Origin: Salinirubrum litoreum
GTDB taxonomy: Archaea; Halobacteriota; Halobacteria; Halobacteriales; Haloferacaceae
Reading direction: 5' to 3'
Length of the DNA: 64,000 nucleotides
Assembly: GCF_020567425.1 (NCBI RefSeq)
Contig: NZ_JAJCVJ010000003.1
Span: forward strand, 186,001 to 250,000
Part shown: positions 1 to 8,435 of the stretch, in pieces
Layout of the letters: each line of letters opens with the position of its first letter
Numbering within the stretch: the stretch's first letter is position 1
Made by a program: the position numbers and the translations under genes
Notes under the pieces: generated by a model
What the model saw: the letters and a program-made list of their open reading frames with translations, nothing else
What the model was told of the DNA's origin: nothing
Databases searched by the model: none

Positions 1-777
1 ACCGCGTGGGCGGGGAAGACGTACGGCGAGATAGAGGCGATCGCAGACCGGGACGGCTCGATTCTCGTCCAACCGGTCGGCAGTATCGAACAGCACGGTC
101 TCCACCTCCCGGTGTCGACAGACACCATCTGTGCGGACGCGCTGGCACACGAGGGGGCGGCGACGGTCGCCGACGAGGTACCGATCGTCGTCGCCCCGGC
201 GCTCTGGGCCGGCAACTCACCGTACCACGTCTCCTTCCCCGGTCGGATCGACGTGGAGTTCACGACGCTCGTCGACGTCTACGCGCAACTGGCCGCCTCG
301 GCACTCGAGACGGGGTTCGACGCGCTACTGTTGCTCAACGGCCACGGCGGTAACCACAACGCGATCGGCGGCGCGAGCAAGGCGATCGGCCTCGAACACC
401 CGGACGTGGAGGTGCTGGCGATGACCTACTTCGGACTCGCCGCCCCGATCGTCGACGAGATCCGCGAGTCGGAGCCGGGCGGCATGAACCACGCCGGCGA
501 ACTGGAGACCTCGCTGATGCTCCACCTGCGACCCGACCTCGTCCGGGAGGACCTGATCGAGGGGACTCACCTCGACGAACCGTACACCCACGCGTACGAC
601 GACATGTTCGTCTCGGGGCCGCTCTCGGTCCACCGCCTCGAAGAGGAGTACTCCGAGACCGGCGCGGTTGGCGATCCACAGTTCGCCAGCGCGGAGGCGG
701 GCGAGACCATCTTCGAGTATCTCTGTGGGGAGATGGAGCTACTCCTGACCGAGATTCACGAACAGACCACTGGCTGA
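1..777 (+). CDS. Creatininase-family amidohydrolase, 5' truncated by window start
   Basis: The frame is already open at base 1, so the true start lies upstream; about 258 residues are visible. Family members hydrolyse small cyclic amides at a binuclear metal site. The expected ligands are present: the SIEQHGLHLP segment near residues 29-38 followed by STD, the LNGHGGN loop near 112-118, and an HAGELETS segment near 164-171 that supplies the Glu. Length and motif order match creatininase and the related FAPy-deformylase group. It converges on the phosphotriesterase-family gene that ends at 810, with a hairpin between them. The substrate cannot be told from sequence. A creatinase-like gene sits at the other end of the same island. 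Confidence 0.85.
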   Translation, partial: TAWAGKTYGEIEAIADRDGSILVQPVGSIEQHGLHLPVSTDTICADALAHEGAATVADEVPIVVAPALWAGNSPYHVSFPGRIDVEFTTLVDVYAQLAASALETGFDALLLLNGHGGNHNAIGGASKAIGLEHPDVEVLAMTYFGLAAPIVDEIRESEPGGMNHAGELETSLMLHLRPDLVREDLIEGTHLDEPYTHAYDDMFVSGPLSVHRLEEEYSETGAVGDPQFASAEAGETIFEYLCGEMELLLTEIHEQTTG

Positions 778-781
778 CCTG

Positions 782-805
782 CGGCGGACGACGCCGCGTC
801 CGCCG
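782..805. terminator. GC hairpin in convergent intergenic gap
   Basis: An 8-bp perfect inverted repeat (782-789 and 798-805) with an 8-nt loop fills the 32-nt gap between the ends of two convergent genes. There is no T-run, so if it ends transcription it does so by structure or by collision. Confidence 0.35.
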
Positions 806-809
806 GCCG

Positions 810-1889
810 TCACTCCGGCGCGCTCACGGTGAGCAGTCGCTGCGGGTTGTCCGTGAGGATGCGATCGATCGCGTCGTCCGGCACGCCCGCGCCCGCGAAC
901 ATCGGGAGGACGTTCGTGAGGACGTGGGCGTACCCGTGCCCGCCGTACCGTCGCAGGAGGTGTTTGAGGAAGATGTCGTGTGAGACCAGCAACTGGTCGG
1001 TGTAGCCGTCCGCGACGAGGTCGGCGACGTAGCCCGCCCGGTCGACGTCGGAGGGCTGGGCGTCCTCGGCGTCGGGGAAGTACAGTTCGTGGCCGAACAG
1101 GTCGAACTCGACGAAGGCACCCCGATCCAAGATCTGTCGCTGGTACTCCATCGACCCGCCGAGCCACTTCGACTGATCCATGTGACAGATGGCGACGCGG
1201 TCGAGCGGGAGTCCCTCCGCTGCCAGAATGTCGAGGATCTGGAGCGCGCGGCGGGACGGTGGCCACTCCGGATCGCGATCCGACGGCGGGTGGACGCTGA
1301 CGGGGACGCCGGTTCGCAACGACGCCCGCGCGCCGGCCCGCAACACCTTCGCCTCCTGTTCGTGGATCTCGCCGCTCGTCCCGATCTCGCCGAGGATCCC
1401 GGCTCGCACGTCCGTCTCGCCGATGCCGTCTCGCACGTCGGAGACGAACTCGTCTGCGATCTCGTCGGCGGTCATGTCGTCGATCCGATCGGGGTGTGCG
1501 TCCCGAGTGTAGAAGGCCGTACCGTGGATCGCAGTGACACCCGTCTCACGTGCGACGCCACGGACCCGCGCGGGGTCGTTCGCGGTTCCCTTCGGCGTGA
1601 CGTCGACGATCGTGTCGCCGCCGGCCCGGTAGTAGTCTCCGACCTCCGCGACGGCGTCCGCGAACGACTCCATCCGGAGGTTCGCCCGGTGCCGGGTCGG
1701 GTTCCGGCGGACGTACCAGAGGTTCTCCAGCGAGATCGGTTCGCGCGCGAGTTTCCGCTCGTACGCCGAGTCCGGGGGCTCGAACTTCCCCGACCACGAG
1801 GAGAACAGGTGCTCGTGTGGGAGCGTGACGCCGAGCGTCTCGGGGGCGACCGGCCCCTCGACGGTGATGGCACTGCCAACGTCTGACAT
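810..1889 (-). CDS. Phosphotriesterase-family hydrolase (lactonase-like), copy 1
   Basis: A 359-residue amidohydrolase-superfamily TIM barrel. The N-terminal HEHLF gives the HxH metal pair. GEIGTSG near residue 180 carries the bridging acidic residue that the phosphotriesterase homology proteins use in place of a carboxylated lysine. VSVHPPSD and ICHMDQSKW supply the two His, and LVSHD the Asp. All ligands appear intact. The ATG at 1889 is chosen because the family N-terminus (TVEGPVAPETLG, then HEHL) begins just after it, and a TTAA element lies about 25-30 nt upstream (1911-1920). It is divergent from an SDR gene. A paralogue lies at 23040-24149. Relatives hydrolyse lactones or phosphotriesters; the substrate here is unknown. 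Confidence 0.85.
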   Translation of the reverse strand: MSDVGSAITVEGPVAPETLGVTLPHEHLFSSWSGKFEPPDSAYERKLAREPISLENLWYVRRNPTRHRANLRMESFADAVAEVGDYYRAGGDTIVDVTPKGTANDPARVRGVARETGVTAIHGTAFYTRDAHPDRIDDMTADEIADEFVSDVRDGIGETDVRAGILGEIGTSGEIHEQEAKVLRAGARASLRTGVPVSVHPPSDRDPEWPPSRRALQILDILAAEGLPLDRVAICHMDQSKWLGGSMEYQRQILDRGAFVEFDLFGHELYFPDAEDAQPSDVDRAGYVADLVADGYTDQLLVSHDIFLKHLLRRYGGHGYAHVLTNVLPMFAGAGVPDDAIDRILTDNPQRLLTVSAPE

Positions 1890-2028
1890 GGCAGATCCGT
1901 GTCGCCGCGACCGCTTAACTGTGAGTGTCTCGTGGACCGGCACGGCCGTCGGAGGGGCTCGCCACGGCGACGGGGACGAGTCTGCTGGAGTGGAAACGCA
2001 CTTGTAGTCCGCCCAGGATGTAGTGGCT

Positions 2029-2817
2029 ATGGACCTCGAACTAGCGGGCGACGCGGCACTGGTGACTGCATCGAGTAGTGGGTTGGGAAAGGCCTCGGCG
2101 ACGGCACTCGCACGGGAAGGTGCGAACGTCGTCATCAACGGTCGTGACGAGGAGCGATTGGCCGAGGCGCGAGCCGAGATCGAGGCGGTCGCGACCGGCG
2201 AAGTCGTCGCCCAGCAGGGCGACCTCACCGCCGCCGAGGACGTCGAGGCGATGGTCCAGCGAACCGTCGACGAGTTCGGCGGGCTGGACCACCTGGTAAC
2301 CTCGGCTGGCGGCCCCCCGAGCGGCGCGTTCCTCGAGACGACAGACGAGGACTGGTACCAGGCGTTCGACCTGCTGGTGATGAGTGTCGTCCGACTGGTC
2401 CGAGCGGCCGAGCCACATCTGACCGAGGACGGTGGGACGATCGTCAACATCACGTCCCGCAGTGTCAAGGAGGCGATCGACTCGCTCGTCCTCTCGAACT
2501 CGGTCCGGATGAGCGTGATCGGACTGGAGAAGACGCTGTCGAAGGAACTCGCGCCGGACGTGCGGGTCAACGCCGTGCTCCCCGGGTCACACGAGACCAG
2601 TCGGATCGAGAACCTCGTCGAGGCGGCCGTCGAGCGCGGTGAGTTCGACTCCTACGAGGAGGGGATGCAGGCGCGCGGGGAGAGCGTCCCGATCGGTCGG
2701 ATCGGCGATCCGATGGAACTCGGCGACACCGTCGCGTACCTCTGTTCGCCACGCGCCGGCAACATCAACGGCCAGGCCGTCGTGATCGACGGCGGGTCCG
2801 GCAGCGCGAACCTGTAG
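2029..2817 (+). CDS. SDR-family oxidoreductase lacking catalytic Tyr/Lys
   Basis: A 262-residue Rossmann protein. The nucleotide-binding TASSSGLGKA segment is near residues 12-21. The usual YxxxK catalytic pair reads N-S-V-R-M after NITSRS, so Tyr is Asn and Lys is Arg. This is a recognisable divergent SDR subgroup normally annotated as 3-oxoacyl-ACP reductase; fatty-acid function is not implied. The C-terminal GNINGQAVVIDGG is typical. An in-frame GTG lies 6 nt earlier, but the ATG at 2029 is preferred. It is divergent from the phosphotriesterase-family gene and upstream of the aldo/keto reductase, and probably belongs to the same catabolic set. Confidence 0.85.
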   Translation: MDLELAGDAALVTASSSGLGKASATALAREGANVVINGRDEERLAEARAEIEAVATGEVVAQQGDLTAAEDVEAMVQRTVDEFGGLDHLVTSAGGPPSGAFLETTDEDWYQAFDLLVMSVVRLVRAAEPHLTEDGGTIVNITSRSVKEAIDSLVLSNSVRMSVIGLEKTLSKELAPDVRVNAVLPGSHETSRIENLVEAAVERGEFDSYEEGMQARGESVPIGRIGDPMELGDTVAYLCSPRAGNINGQAVVIDGGSGSANL

Positions 2818-2882
2818 GCCCGCGTCGATTCGCTGTCCCCCGGCGACCAATCCTTTTTACCACCACCACGAGAGAGAGCGGC

Positions 2883-3866
2883 ATGGCACTCGACACGGTA
2901 CCTCTCGGAGCGACCGGCCTGCAGGTGAGCGAACTGGCACTCGGGACCGCCCGGTTCGGCAGTGAACGTGACGACGGGACCGAGGAGATCGACCGCGACG
3001 CGGCACACGCGCTGCTCGACAGCTACGCCGACGCCGGCGGCAACTACGTCGACCTCGCCGACGTCTACGGCGGCGGGACGGCGGAGACGTACGTCGGCGA
3101 GTGGCTCACAGACCGTGACCGCGAGGCGTTCGTCCTCGCCTCGAAGATCTACTGGCCGACGCGGGAGGGCGATCCGAACGGCGGGGGACTCAACCGGAAA
3201 CACCTCCGGCGACAGATCGACGCGATCCTCGACAGACTGGGCACCGACTACCTCGATCTACTCTACGTCCACCGGTGGGACGACGCGACACCGGCCGAGG
3301 AGTTCATGCGAACGCTGGACGGCTTCGTCGCCGACGGCCGCGTCCACTATCTGGGCGCGTCGAACCGCGATCCGAACGCGTGGCAGGTAGCGATGGCGAA
3401 CGAGATCGCCCGACGAGAAGGGTACGAACCGTTCACCCAGACGCAGATCGTCTACAATCTCGTCGACCGGCAGGTCGAACCGGAGTACCTGCCGATGGTC
3501 GAGGAGTACGAGTTGGGGCTGATGCCGTTCTCGCCGCTCGCGGGCGGCTTCCTGACGGGCAAGTACCGTCGCGACGAGTCGCCGCCCGCCGGGTCGCGTG
3601 GCGGCCACGAGGAACGGTTCCGCGAGACGTACCTCACCGACGAGAACTTCGACGTCCTCGAAGTCGTTCGGGAGGTCGGCGACGCACTCGACGTCTCGCC
3701 GGTACAGGTCGCGCTCGCGTGGCTGCGAGCACATCCGAGGGTGACCGCGCCGGTGATCGGCCCACGCACCGAGGCGCAACTGACGGAGAATCTCGCGGCG
3801 GCCGACCTCGATCTCAGCGACGAGCAGTTCGCGCGTCTCGACGACGCCGCGCCGTCGCCGTACTGA
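2883..3866 (+). CDS. Aldo/keto reductase
   Basis: A 327-residue NAD(P)H-dependent (alpha/beta)8 oxidoreductase. The catalytic tetrad is visible: Asp-Tyr in the ADVYGGG segment near residues 59-65, Lys in VLASKIYWP, and His in LLYVHRWD. The C-terminal APVIGPRTEAQL resembles the NADP-binding loop. The family reduces aldehydes and ketones or oxidises alcohols; the substrate is unknown. A T-rich TATA element (about 2852-2860) lies about 27 nt before the ATG, so the mRNA is probably leaderless. The gene is followed by a 30-bp tandem repeat before the convergent M32 peptidase. Confidence 0.92.
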   Translation: MALDTVPLGATGLQVSELALGTARFGSERDDGTEEIDRDAAHALLDSYADAGGNYVDLADVYGGGTAETYVGEWLTDRDREAFVLASKIYWPTREGDPNGGGLNRKHLRRQIDAILDRLGTDYLDLLYVHRWDDATPAEEFMRTLDGFVADGRVHYLGASNRDPNAWQVAMANEIARREGYEPFTQTQIVYNLVDRQVEPEYLPMVEEYELGLMPFSPLAGGFLTGKYRRDESPPAGSRGGHEERFRETYLTDENFDVLEVVREVGDALDVSPVQVALAWLRAHPRVTAPVIGPRTEAQLTENLAAADLDLSDEQFARLDDAAPSPY

Positions 3867-3900
3867 ATCGGTTGCGTCGAGGGGGAGAGACACGCCGACT

Positions 3901-3990
3901 GTCCGCTCCGCCTCCGTCTCGCCGATGTGTGCCCGCTCCGCCTCCGTCTCGCCGCTGTGTGTCCACTCCGCCTGTGTCTTGCCGATGCGT
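3901..3990. repeat. Three tandem copies of a 30-bp unit
   Basis: Exact 30-nt periodicity covers 3901-3930, 3931-3960 and 3961-3990. The first two copies differ at two positions and the third at five or six. Each contains a CTCCGCCT-like core and ends in a TGTGT- or TGCGT-like tail. The array stops 3 nt before the stop codon of the minus-strand M32 gene (complement at 3994), so it would lie in that gene's 3' untranslated region. Confidence 0.9.
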
Positions 3991-3993
3991 TGA

Positions 3994-5532
3994 TCAGAGG
4001 TCGTATATCTCGCCGTACTTCTCGCGGGCGTACTCGACGAAGTAGTCCGCCGTCAGCGGTTCGCCGGTCGCCCGCTCGATCAACTCGTCCGTCTCGTAGC
4101 GCTGGCCGTGGCGGTGGACACGCTCGGTGAGCCACTCGTGGATCGGCTCGAAGGTCCCCTCCCGAACCAGACCGTCGACGTCGAGGTCCTCGCGCATCGT
4201 CGCGTCGAGTTGTGCGGCGAGGACGCTACCGATCGTGTACGTGATGAACGCGGGGATCTGGCCGGCCCAGTGTGGGTCCTGCAGCGGTCCCTCGGCGTCG
4301 GACTCCGGGCGCAGATCGAGGTACGCATCCAGCTTGTCTGCCCAGACCTCGGGCACCTCGTCGATCCCGATCTCCCCGGCGACGAGCGCCTGTTCGATCT
4401 CGGTCCGGAGGATGATGTGCATGTGGTAGGTGAGTTCGTCCGCAGCGACCCGGATGAGATTGTCCTCGTAGACCTGGTTGACACACTCGTAGGCCGCTCG
4501 CGGCGTGATCCCCGCCAGTTGCGGGAAGTGTTCCTGGACCGTCGGGAGGAAGTACTCCCAGAACGGCTCCGAGCGACCGATGTGGTTCTCGAAGAACCGC
4601 GACTGTGACTCGTGGACACCGAGCCCGCGCGGTTCTCCGATCGGGTCGCCGTAGTGGTCCTGCGGGAGTCCGTGTGTGTAGGCGGTGTGGCCGAACTCGT
4701 GGAGCACGCCCTGCAGTCCGTCCATCAACGTCTCCTCGCTGAACCGGGTGGTCACCCGGACGTCGTACTGCGTCCCGTACGAGAACGGATGCGGGGCGAG
4801 GTCGAGTCTGGCCCGGTCCCAGTCGAGCCCCAACAGCGAGAGCGTGTCTTCACAGAGTGCCCGTTGTGCCTCCGGATCGTAGGGGCCGTGTGCGGTGAAG
4901 GCGTCGGTCGCCACCGCCGCGTCGCTGTCGCGGATGTCCGCGATCAACGGGATCAGCGCCTCGCGGAGGTCGTCGAAGATCTCGTTCACCGTCTCCAGGT
5001 CGATGTACCGCTGGGCGTGATACCCCGACCGTTTCTGCCAGAGGGTCTCGAACGGGTCGGCTGCGGGAGCCACGTTGTCTGCCCACTCCATCCACGCGTC
5101 GACCACGCGCTCCATCGTCGGCGCGAACTGCGACCAGTCTTCCGCCGCTTTCGCCCGTTTCCAGTCCTCGTGTGCACCGGACGTGACGTCCGCGATGCGG
5201 TCGTTGAGCGCACTCGGAACGCTGGTCTCGACGTCGTACTCCCGGCGGACCTCTCTGACGACGACCGCTCGGTCCCGGTCCAGGTCGGCGTCGGCCAAGA
5301 CGTCGAGTGCCGCCCCGAGGTCGTCGTCGGTGCGATACCGGTGCTGTGCCGCAGCGATCGACGACCGCTGGCTCGCGCGGGCGGGCGCGCCGCCCTCGGG
5401 CATCATCACGTCCGAGTCCCACCGCATCGTGAAGTCGGTCTTCTCCAAGTCGAGGATCCGCCGACTCTTCTGCAGTACCGTCTCGTAGGCCTCGTCGGGG
5501 GACATCCCCTGGCCGTGGCTGTCTGTCGCCAT
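3994..5532 (-). CDS. Metallocarboxypeptidase, family M32
   Basis: A 512-residue carboxypeptidase that removes C-terminal residues. The zinc signature HEFGHTAYTHG sits mid-protein (about 283-293) and the third ligand and family motif follow as GVHESQSRFFENH. Both are intact, in contrast to the altered peptidase homologues nearby. Length matches the roughly 500-residue thermostable carboxypeptidase 1 family. It is probably cytoplasmic; no signal peptide is seen. The ATG at 5532 is supported by a TATA-like GATTTATACG (complement, about 5551-5560). It is divergent from the M28-like gene at 5646. Confidence 0.95.
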   Translation of the reverse strand: MATDSHGQGMSPDEAYETVLQKSRRILDLEKTDFTMRWDSDVMMPEGGAPARASQRSSIAAAQHRYRTDDDLGAALDVLADADLDRDRAVVVREVRREYDVETSVPSALNDRIADVTSGAHEDWKRAKAAEDWSQFAPTMERVVDAWMEWADNVAPAADPFETLWQKRSGYHAQRYIDLETVNEIFDDLREALIPLIADIRDSDAAVATDAFTAHGPYDPEAQRALCEDTLSLLGLDWDRARLDLAPHPFSYGTQYDVRVTTRFSEETLMDGLQGVLHEFGHTAYTHGLPQDHYGDPIGEPRGLGVHESQSRFFENHIGRSEPFWEYFLPTVQEHFPQLAGITPRAAYECVNQVYEDNLIRVAADELTYHMHIILRTEIEQALVAGEIGIDEVPEVWADKLDAYLDLRPESDAEGPLQDPHWAGQIPAFITYTIGSVLAAQLDATMREDLDVDGLVREGTFEPIHEWLTERVHRHGQRYETDELIERATGEPLTADYFVEYAREKYGEIYDL

Positions 5533-5645
5533 AGGGCACCTACCGCAGCAGGTCGTATAAATCCCGAAGGTGGCACCGGTTGGGCGGAATCTTCATTGGG
5601 GGGGTCTGAGAAGCGGGTAGTAATGCGATCTGGAGTGCTAGCCGC

Positions 5646-7568
5646 ATGAATCGAGAAGCGATGTTCGAGGCGGTCGACCGGGCGTTCGATCCGGAGCGGG
5701 CCCGCGAGACGGCCGTCGAGATGACACAGTACTACCGTGCGCCGGGGACCAGCGGGTTCCACGCCGCGATGGAGTACGTCGAGAGGGCGCTCACCGACGC
5801 CGGCCTCGACGTCTCCGTGGACCGACCGACGATGACGGACGCGTGGGAGCCGAACGACGCCCGCCTCTCCGTCGTCGCCCCCGAAGCGACGACCCTGATC
5901 GACTACGAGACCGCGCCGGCGTGCATCGCCTGGGCGTCGTCTGCCACCGACGGGCCGGAGCAGTTCGAGGTCGTGGACGTCGGGACCGGCGAACACGCCA
6001 CCGACTTCGAGGGGAAGGACCTCGACGGGAAGGTCGCGTTCGTCCACGGGACGGAGCGGCGGCCGGGGTGGTGGGAGGCGGCCAGGAACGCCGTCGACGC
6101 CGGTGCGCGTGGGATCATCACCGACTACATGCTCTATCAGACGCCCGGCGTCCGGGAACCGGAGTTGGTCCCGGAGGCGGCACAACTCCTGCGACTCCGG
6201 CCACCGGAGGCGTTCGTGAACGAGGACGTGTGGGCGTTCTCGATCCCGCACGCGGCCGCAGAGACACTCGACGGCTACCTCGCAGACGGACCGGTGACCG
6301 TCGAGGCGGACGTCGACGTCGACGTCTTCGACAGCGACCTGCCGTACGTCGAGGCGACGATTCCGGGGAGCGAGAAGCCGGACGAGACGATCCTGTTCTG
6401 CGGCCACGCCTCGGGGATCAAGCCCGGCGCGAACTGTGCGGAGGGGACCGGACTCGTGGTCGAACTGGCACGGGCACTCGAGTCGCTGGTCGAGGACGGC
6501 GAGTTCGAACCGAAGCGGTCGCTCACGTTCATCCTCGGCGGGGAAGGGCCGGTCTCCGAGCACTACCTCGACACGCACCCCGACGCGGCGGCGGACGTGG
6601 TGACCACGCTGACCTACTGTTCCACGGGCCACAAGCAACACGAGACCGAGTCGACGCTCCTGCTGTCGTCCTCGCCGGACTCGGTGCGCCACTACACGAA
6701 CGACTACCTCGCCGAGTTGGCGGAGTTGAGTCCGAAAGACGCAGACTGGATCGGCAAGGAGGGCGGCAAGGAACTGCCGCTCGTCAGCCTCACCCAGCAC
6801 TACTACACGCCGTGGAGTGACAACACGCGTTTCGCGGCCCTGGGCATCCCCGCACCGCTGTTCATGTCGTGGCCGGACCGCTGTTTCCACAGCCAACTGC
6901 TGACGAAAGACGTGATCGACCCCCGGGCGCTCCGCCGGTCGGCACTGATCTCGGGTGTCGCCGGTCTCGAACTCGCGACGGCCGACGATCGGACGGCCGA
7001 GTCGATCGCCCGTATCGTCGCAGGACGGGCGACCGACCGTCTCCGTCGCCTCGGCTCCCGCTACGCGACCGGCGAGAGCGACGACCGCGCCCGTCGGCAC
7101 ATCGAGTACGTCGGCGAACGGGACGTCGAGGCGCTACAGACGGCCGCAGAACTCGCCGACGGTGACGTGAGTGAGCGTCTCGACCGACTCGCAGAGAGTG
7201 TCGAAGAGACGGCCAGCCAGGAGGTCGACTCGCTGGAGGCTCCGGACCAACCGGACCGCGACCCTGCGGCCCAACGCGTCCCGGTCCGGACGGTCGAGGG
7301 GGGCGACGCACTCGTCGACCGCTGGACCGGCTTGGCGTACGACGACCTGCTCGCCGTCGCGGACGAACTCCACGAGGACGACCCCGAGGCTGGCTGGCGG
7401 TCGCTACGCGTCGTCTCGGACGAGGCGTGGAACTTCGTCGACGGGGAGCGAACCGTCGGAGAGATCGCGGACGCGGTCGGCTTCGAGTTCGGCCTGCGAG
7501 TCGACCCCGGACCGATCGAGACGATCCTCGAGGGCCACGCCGAGGGTGGCAACCTCCGGTTCGAGTAA
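5646..7568 (+). CDS. M28-like peptidase homologue with altered metal site
   Basis: A 640-residue protein. The order is a short N-terminal helix region, a protease-associated-like insert (about 110-230), an M28/aminopeptidase-like core (about 240-440), a charged linker, and a C-terminal module of about 60 residues with a small winged-helix look. The core is recognisable from CGHASGIKPGANC, WSDNTRFAALGIPAP and a final FHSQLLTKD. The M28 ligand pattern HxD...GAND reads HAS...GANC, and the later Asp position reads YCSTGH, so at least two acidic ligands are missing while both His remain. No signal peptide is seen, so it is probably cytoplasmic. It resembles DUF4910-type proteins. A peptidase activity should not be assumed. 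Confidence 0.75.
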   Translation: MNREAMFEAVDRAFDPERARETAVEMTQYYRAPGTSGFHAAMEYVERALTDAGLDVSVDRPTMTDAWEPNDARLSVVAPEATTLIDYETAPACIAWASSATDGPEQFEVVDVGTGEHATDFEGKDLDGKVAFVHGTERRPGWWEAARNAVDAGARGIITDYMLYQTPGVREPELVPEAAQLLRLRPPEAFVNEDVWAFSIPHAAAETLDGYLADGPVTVEADVDVDVFDSDLPYVEATIPGSEKPDETILFCGHASGIKPGANCAEGTGLVVELARALESLVEDGEFEPKRSLTFILGGEGPVSEHYLDTHPDAAADVVTTLTYCSTGHKQHETESTLLLSSSPDSVRHYTNDYLAELAELSPKDADWIGKEGGKELPLVSLTQHYYTPWSDNTRFAALGIPAPLFMSWPDRCFHSQLLTKDVIDPRALRRSALISGVAGLELATADDRTAESIARIVAGRATDRLRRLGSRYATGESDDRARRHIEYVGERDVEALQTAAELADGDVSERLDRLAESVEETASQEVDSLEAPDQPDRDPAAQRVPVRTVEGGDALVDRWTGLAYDDLLAVADELHEDDPEAGWRSLRVVSDEAWNFVDGERTVGEIADAVGFEFGLRVDPGPIETILEGHAEGGNLRFE

Positions 7569-7631
7569 CGGCCACACGGCGGCCTTCCCCGACGCCAATC
7601 TTTATTGTGCGTACCCGCACACCCGAAGACC

Positions 7632-8408
7632 ATGGGAATCGATCTCACCGACAGGACAGCCGTCGTGACCGGCGGTGCCAGCGGTATCGGTCGCGGGATC
7701 GCCGTCGAACTGGCACGCGAGGGTGCAGACGTGGTGGTCGCCGACGTCGACGACCAGCCGAACATGGACGAAGAACGGGAGCGCGGGACGACCGTCGACC
7801 TGGTCCGGGACCTCGGACGGGACGCCGAGTACGTCGAGACCGACGTCACGAGTGAGAGCGACGTGCAGGGGTTGATGGACGCCACCGCCGAGCGGTTCGG
7901 CGGCATCGACATCCTCGTGAACAACGCCGGGATCGCCGGGGGCGGATCGGCCCGCGAGACGAGCCTGGAGTTCTGGAACCGGGTCCTGGCGATCAACCTC
8001 ACCGGGGCGTTCCTCTGTGCGAAGTACGCGATTCCCCACCTCGTGGACTCCGAGCAGGCGCGGATCATCAACATCTCCTCGCAGGGGTCGAAACGGGCGA
8101 GCGGGACGAACACCGCCTACTGCGTCTCGAAGGCGGGGATCTCACACCTGACGAAGTCGCTGGCGGCCGAGTTGGGGCCGGAGGGCGTCAACGTCAACGC
8201 GATCATGCCGGGGCCGATCCGGACGGCGATGATGGCGGAGGTGCTGGACGACCCCGAGCGTCGGCAGGAGTACGTCGACCAGATGTGTGTCCCGTATCAC
8301 GGCTACCCGGAAGACATCGGGCGAGCCGCCGTCTTCCTCGCCAGCGAGGACGCCCGGTTCGTCGCCGGCCACGACCTCGCCGTCGAGGGTGGGTGGCTGG
8401 TCAACTGA
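7632..8408 (+). CDS. SDR-family oxidoreductase (FabG-like)
   Basis: A 258-residue NAD(P)-dependent dehydrogenase. It has GGASGIGRG at the N-terminus, NNAG near residue 97, NISSQGS for the catalytic Ser and AYCVSKAG for the Tyr-Lys pair, all intact. An insertion after beta-2 (acidic, near residues 40-60) is shared with the SDR at 22174, and both carry FLC(A/S)KYAIPHL, which marks them as close paralogues. The ATG at 7632 is used rather than the earlier ATG-less extension; a TATA element (TCTTTATTG, about 7598-7607) lies about 30 nt upstream. It converges on the hydantoinase-like gene with only 27 nt between. Confidence 0.92.
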   Translation: MGIDLTDRTAVVTGGASGIGRGIAVELAREGADVVVADVDDQPNMDEERERGTTVDLVRDLGRDAEYVETDVTSESDVQGLMDATAERFGGIDILVNNAGIAGGGSARETSLEFWNRVLAINLTGAFLCAKYAIPHLVDSEQARIINISSQGSKRASGTNTAYCVSKAGISHLTKSLAAELGPEGVNVNAIMPGPIRTAMMAEVLDDPERRQEYVDQMCVPYHGYPEDIGRAAVFLASEDARFVAGHDLAVEGGWLVN

Positions 8409-8435
8409 GGCCGGCCAGCGACTCTGTTCAGACGG

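Noticed and set aside
3901-3990. Possible CRISPR array at the 30-bp repeats
   Set aside because: The copies are directly adjacent with no spacers, and no cas genes are in the window; the same holds for 9901-9998 and 25021-25090.
5406-7100. A 564-codon open frame on the minus strand opposite the M28-like gene
   Set aside because: It lacks motifs and has the Arg/Val-rich composition of antisense frames in GC-rich genes; the plus-strand gene explains the openness.
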